64,000 nucleotides of DNA from Copromyces sp. CBS 386.78. Lineage: Eukaryota > Ascomycota > Sordariomycetes > Sordariales > Sordariaceae. The notes beneath the pieces are model-generated. The model made no database searches. It was not told the origin of the DNA and saw only the letters and a list, made by a program, of their open reading frames with translations. A program made the translations under genes and the position numbers. Where the stretch lies: contig MU839157.1 in NCBI GenBank assembly GCA_030685235.1, forward strand, positions 1 to 64,000, read 5' to 3'. Below, piece by piece: positions 60,101 to 64,000 of the stretch. The stretch's first letter is position 1. Each line of letters starts with the position of its first letter.

Positions 60101-60980
60101 GGAAGAAATTTATACTTTGAAAACGTTATATTCTATAAGTAAAATATTATAAGCGGACTTAAAATTAATATAATCGAAATTTTTTTAATCGAAATTAAAT
60201 TAAGTATCGTCGGCTATTTAACGGGTAGTTTTAAACTCTTCCTTAGAACGTTAAAAATCGCTTTCGAAATTGTTATAATATTCGAAGTTAGTACGATAAA
60301 GGCGATTAAAAAGTATAATAATAGAGTAAAAAGCGGGGGTTTAGGAGAAAAAAGAAATTACTTCGAAATATTCGCACGGAATTAAGAAACCTTCTAATTA
60401 ATTGAAGCCTTCGAAAAAATTAACGAAAATTATAATAGTAGGTTAAGGAAATTCGAAAAGTATAACGCGATAAACCGTAGTATCGAGTTCGCTATTAAGA
60501 ATATTAATAGTAGAATGTAACGATTCTAGGTTAAACGGATTGCCATTACTAATAATAGGAATAAAAAAGTTAAGAAGATTACCGCTACTAATATTACTAT
60601 TAGGGGAGAAAAGGGCGGGATTGTTATTATTATAAGATATAAAATAAAAGAAAGGTAACCGCTCGAAATAAAGAGAAGTAAAAGTCTGCGATTAGGACCG
60701 TTTAAAATAAAAGTCTACTATTAGGACCATTTAAAGTAATTAAAAATAGGCGATTTTTTATTTACTAAATAAAGAGTACCTTCCTTTATATATTAGTGAA
60801 AAGAAGTATTTGAATCTTAATTAGGCGATTATTGTAACTACGATTATTAATACTTGGGGGGGGTATTAGGCTTAGCGATTCGTAACGAAACGATCCTTAT
60901 ACGTGCGCAATCGAAGGAAATTAATTGTAATAAAAAATGGGTTTGCATTGTAAACGCAATAGTTAAAAGGTGCAATTAAC

Positions 60981-61210
60981 TATTACGGGTAGAGGGCGAA
61001 AGGTTGGGTATAAATATTGGATATATGTAATTATACGAGGGAAGAAGAGGAAGAGTGCAAGGTACGTTCGGGAGATGAGCCTTTATAGGACTCGAACTAT
61101 AAACCCTAGTGGGTTCATAGCGGGAGGTACAGCCAATCAACCGAAATAGTGACAGTAATCTCAGAGAGCTACTGTCGCTAGTATATGCAATATAGGCTAA
61201 CCCTGTGATA
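60981..61210 (-). repeat. LTR of retrotransposon 2, right copy
   Basis: 230-bp partner of 46382-46612, followed by the GTAGA duplication at 61211-61215. It retains more G and C than the left copy. Confidence 0.9.
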
Positions 61211-62501
61211 GTAGAAATAGAATTGGAAATAGGAGTAGAAGTAGAAAATAGAATAATAATAAGAAAAGAAGACGATAATAATTAATTGGAAAAGGATATT
61301 TAAAATTAGCAATATTATACGAATAATTTAGAATTAGTTTTGAAGTTTTTTAGTTATTCTATATATATTACCGTTTAATTTAGGGTATTGATACTTATTA
61401 TTATTAGAATGTTTTTTTATAGTAAGGACGAAGGCGGTTGGTTTAAGTGACGATATATGGGTATTTTTATTATTTGTAAGGTAGATTGAATTTTTTGGCG
61501 TAATATTAGTTATAAAAGTTGCGGATAGATTTTGTAGGGTTTTGGTATATTTATTTAAAGTTAGTAAGGGTGCTATATTTAATATTTTGTATATTAGTAT
61601 AAAATTTTTTTTTTAGGAAATTTTAAAGTTTTAATTATTTAGGTTTATTATAGATAGGGTTGTAATTTAATTGTTTTTTAAGGCCGGCGATATAATAGAT
61701 TTAGGCGTTTTTAAACTTATTTTTAATATAATTAATAGTATAGTTAATAGAAGTATTAGGGAAGTTTTTATAATAGTTATTAATATTATAAATATAATTA
61801 TAGAGTTAAATATAGTTTTCGCTTATAAATTTAATAGTATTATACTTAGGATAGTAATTGGAGGAGGATAATTAAGAGGTTTGAATAGGTTGGGAGGATA
61901 CGAGGGATTTAGGGATAATAATTAGTAGAACGATAGTAGGAGGTAGAAGTATAGTAGAAAAGCGAGTTTAATTGTAGAAGAAATAGTTTTTATAGTAGAA
62001 GTTGAAAGGGATAGGAGGGTAGTTATTATATTGATTACTTTTTAATAAATTAATAAAAGTATATTAATTTTAAATTAATATATACGATAGGAAGTAGGAA
62101 AATAGGAATTAGATAGCGTTAGCGTAGGTTTTAAAGAATTTATATTTATATTTAAAGGTATTAATTTTGCAGTATTTAAAATAGTTGTAGGTTTTTTTAA
62201 AAGAGTAGGATTAATTATTATTATTATTATTATTATTTATTTCTTCGATAGTAAATTGGCGATAAAGGGGGGATATAATTGGGATAGCGATATTAAGGTT
62301 TTAGGAAGGGGTAATTCTAAGGGGTAAAGAAAATAGAAGGGTATTAGCGGCTAATAGTATAATAATACGGTTTTATATTATAGAAGAAGTATAAGAGCGA
62401 GTATATGAATTTTAGCGGGTAGTTTAGGAAATAGAATAATTATTATATATTTGTATTTTATTAGTATTAATTTAATTTTTATAGGGGTTAAGGCTTTAAT
62501 A

Positions 62502-62801
62502 TATTAAAATAGTAGAAGTAGGTAAATTGAAGTAATTATAGATAGGGTAAATACGTAGGGAAGTTAAATTAGGGGGGGAGAGTAAGAGATGAATTAAAAT
62601 TTAATTTTTTTATTCCGGAGTTAACGGAAGTAATTATTTATAGTATTGCTCTTTTTAATCCTATAATAGTTAAGGCCGGAGCGGTATTACCGTTGTCCGA
62701 CGCTACGATGCGGCGTTAGTTAGAATAATTCGTTGCCTTCTAATATTTTGCTCCGAGCTTCTACGAGGCTAGCCAATTGATAGGTCCTTAGCGACTTGAT
62801 A
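62502..62801 (-). repeat. LTR of retrotransposon 1, right copy
   Basis: 300-bp partner of 39576-39875, followed by CTAGT at 62802-62806. The start TATTAAA is a RIP-altered TGTTAGG. Confidence 0.88.
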
Positions 62802-62806
62802 CTAGT

Positions 62807-63940
62807 ATAGCCTATTTTATAAACATTTTATATTAAAATTATTATAAGAGGACCCGTTATTAGTACTATTAAAGGAGGATTTAAATACGTATTAGTAATT
62901 AAATTTAAATAGTGGGTTAGGCGATATAATTGAGGTTAAGCGTTGTATTTATATTATTTCAAACTTTATTACTTTATTTAATCGCCGATGTAAAATAGTA
63001 ATCCCCAATTTAAACCTTATAGAATATATACGTAGAATAATAGGGCGCGACCTTATAAACCTAGAAGTTTACAAGCCGTATAATTTAAAAGGTAATTAAA
63101 TTTTATTTATTTAACTTACTTAATTTACTTAATTTATTTAATTTATATTTATTGATTACGATCGGTATAATAACGGCCGTATACTATTTTACGACAAAGA
63201 TAGGGCGGGCTTTCGCCGGGTAGTATTATAAAATATAAGGGGGGGGGTACTAGCCTTTATACTTCGCCGCTAGAAATAATTTTATAGTAGAAGTAGAGGA
63301 GGTATTTAGCGAACGGTAACATAGGAACTAATAGGAAATACTTTTATTCGAATAGATTTTGAAGAATTACGTTAAAATTTTATAGTAAGTTTCGTAGCGT
63401 TATAAAAAATATAAATTCTAATTCCTTTACTATTACTATATTATTCTTAGGGAATATTAGTACCCTCCCTATTTTCCTATTTTTAAGGTTAGTAATAACC
63501 GCCGCTAATTTAGTAATAACTGTATTACGGCTATCCGCTAGTTTAATATAGGGTATTAATTCTTATTAAATAGTTGTTTTAATATTGGGACGGTCTACTA
63601 CCTTTTAACTAATTATAAGGAGATAGATAGGTAATATTAGTAATATAGTATAAACGAGTTCTAACTCTTATAGTATTACTTCTAATACTATATTTATAGG
63701 AATTTAATTATTTAAGTAATAATATAGGGGGGGTTTTCTAATATTTTGGGTAATAATTATACAGCGGGTATTAGAATCCGGGTAAGTACGTATATTTTAG
63801 TTAGTAAGTGTAGCGACTAGTATAACCGCTAGTGTAATAGTAAGGATAGTAGTTATAGTAGCAAGAATTGTATTAACCCTCTTAGTAGTAAATAATTAAT
63901 TAGATTAATAAGTTTAAATAGCTTTACGTAAAAGAGCGAC
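62807..63940. other. RIP-degraded right part of the MULE element
   Basis: AT-rich, stop-dense DNA between the outer LTR element and the MULE inverted repeat. A G-run lies near 63,240-63,248. No gene is supported. Confidence 0.55.
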
Positions 63941-64000
63941 GTAGATTTGGTAATGCATATGGTGTGCTGGCGCGGCTAGGCAGCTACGCAGTTTATTCAG
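63941..64000 (-). repeat. Right inverted repeat of the MULE element, cut by the window end
   Basis: The last 24 bases reverse-complement to CTGAATAAACTGCGTAGCTG..., matching 36378 onward with only transitions. About 20 more bases match with a short gap (around the ATGCAT word). The repeat probably continues beyond 64,000. Confidence 0.65.

Larger units (their letters stand above)
46382..61210 (-). mobile_element. LTR retrotransposon 2 (middle), Ty3/gypsy type, itself interrupted
   Basis: LTRs of about 230 bp lie at 46382-46612 and 60981-61210. They share GGGTAGAGGGCGA, GGTACGTTCGGGAGATGAGC and the CTAACCCT end. GTAGA flanks both sides (46377-46381 and 61211-61215). Minus-strand reverse transcriptase is seen around 56,500-56,620 (YFNNILIYSNNKEEYKEYV, then KYLKFII), again with YFNN for YLDD. 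Without the inner element the length is about 7.6 kb. It is further interrupted by the MITE at 56688-57100. Confidence 0.9.
39576..62801 (-). mobile_element. LTR retrotransposon 1 (outermost), Ty3/gypsy type, split by nested insertions
   Basis: Two direct repeats of exactly 300 bp (39576-39875 and 62502-62801) start TGTTAGG (left) and TATTAAA (right, RIP-altered). The 5-bp CTAGT precedes the left LTR (39571-39575) and follows the right LTR (62802-62806). Minus-strand reverse-transcriptase remnants occur at about 44,680-44,790, where the frame reads IAYFNNIIIYNKNKEDYYKY; the YLDD core has become YFNN by C-to-T and G-to-A changes. Removing the nested element at 46382-61210 leaves about 8.4 kb, a normal gypsy length. 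All frames are broken. Confidence 0.88.
36378..64000 (+). mobile_element. Large Mutator-like (MULE) element, RIP-degraded, filled with nested insertions; right end at window edge
   Basis: CTGAGTAAGCTGCGTAGCCG at 36378 recurs as the reverse complement ending at 64000. Over 24 bases there are three mismatches, all transitions. The similarity continues for about 20 more bases once the 165-bp MITE at 36402 is removed. Just inside lies a decayed plus-strand MULE transposase (about 37,740-38,220). The remaining body is split by LTR elements and the MITEs. The true left end may be further out (towards 36,296), and the right end is then expected beyond the window, so no target duplication can be checked. 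Confidence 0.65.

Noticed and set aside
36378..64000. Starship giant element
   Set aside because: No tyrosine-recombinase captain gene was seen at either edge; inverted repeats and a MULE transposase explain the block better.

Overview
The window looks like nuclear DNA of a filamentous ascomycete, most likely a Sordariomycete near the Sordariales. Introns are short (50-85 nt) with CTAAC-type branch points. The gene set is fungal: an Hsp30-type small heat-shock protein, a GH94 cellobionic acid phosphorylase, a CBM1 domain, F-box/ankyrin genes and a fungal phospholipase A2. Both flanks are very AT-rich and dense in TpA and stop codons, the pattern left by repeat-induced point mutation (RIP). 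The taxon is an inference from gene types and RIP, not from a marker gene.

Layout. (1) About 1-11,000 is a RIP-degraded repeat block carrying two short, much less mutated inverted-repeat elements (1373-2023 and 10328-11047), each with a perfect 8-bp target-site duplication (TSD). (2) About 11,050-36,290 is a normal-composition gene island. In order it holds a hAT-like MITE abutting a MoeA/gephyrin-E-like gene, an F-box/ankyrin gene and its broken tandem copy, a small CBM1 gene (three exons, minus strand), a cytochrome P450 frameshifted at its heme cysteine, an Hsp20 gene, a Gly/Pro-rich secreted protein, a single-pass membrane protein, a third broken F-box/ankyrin copy, a secreted phospholipase A2, a beta-helix plus B-lectin gene with two in-frame stops, and an intact GH94 phosphorylase. 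(3) About 36,300-64,000 is one large RIP-degraded transposon nest: a Mutator-like (MULE) element whose inverted repeats lie near 36.38 kb and at the window edge. Inside it sit three LTR retrotransposons nested one in another (39576-62801, 46382-61210, 47195-54415), all with matching LTR lengths, 5-bp TSDs and minus-strand reverse-transcriptase remnants. Small MITEs sit in the host elements at 36402-36566, 38671-39088 and 56688-57100.

How the parts relate. The CBM1 gene and the cellobionic acid phosphorylase fit oxidative cellulose use: cellulose binding outside the cell and phosphorolysis of cellobionic acid inside. The rest of the island is not an obvious pathway cluster. Several island genes are freshly broken. 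Three nonsense codons can each be explained by one C-to-T change, two genes carry one-base frameshifts, and one MITE has inserted about 10 bp from a start codon. This fits a gene island squeezed between RIP-targeted repeat blocks.
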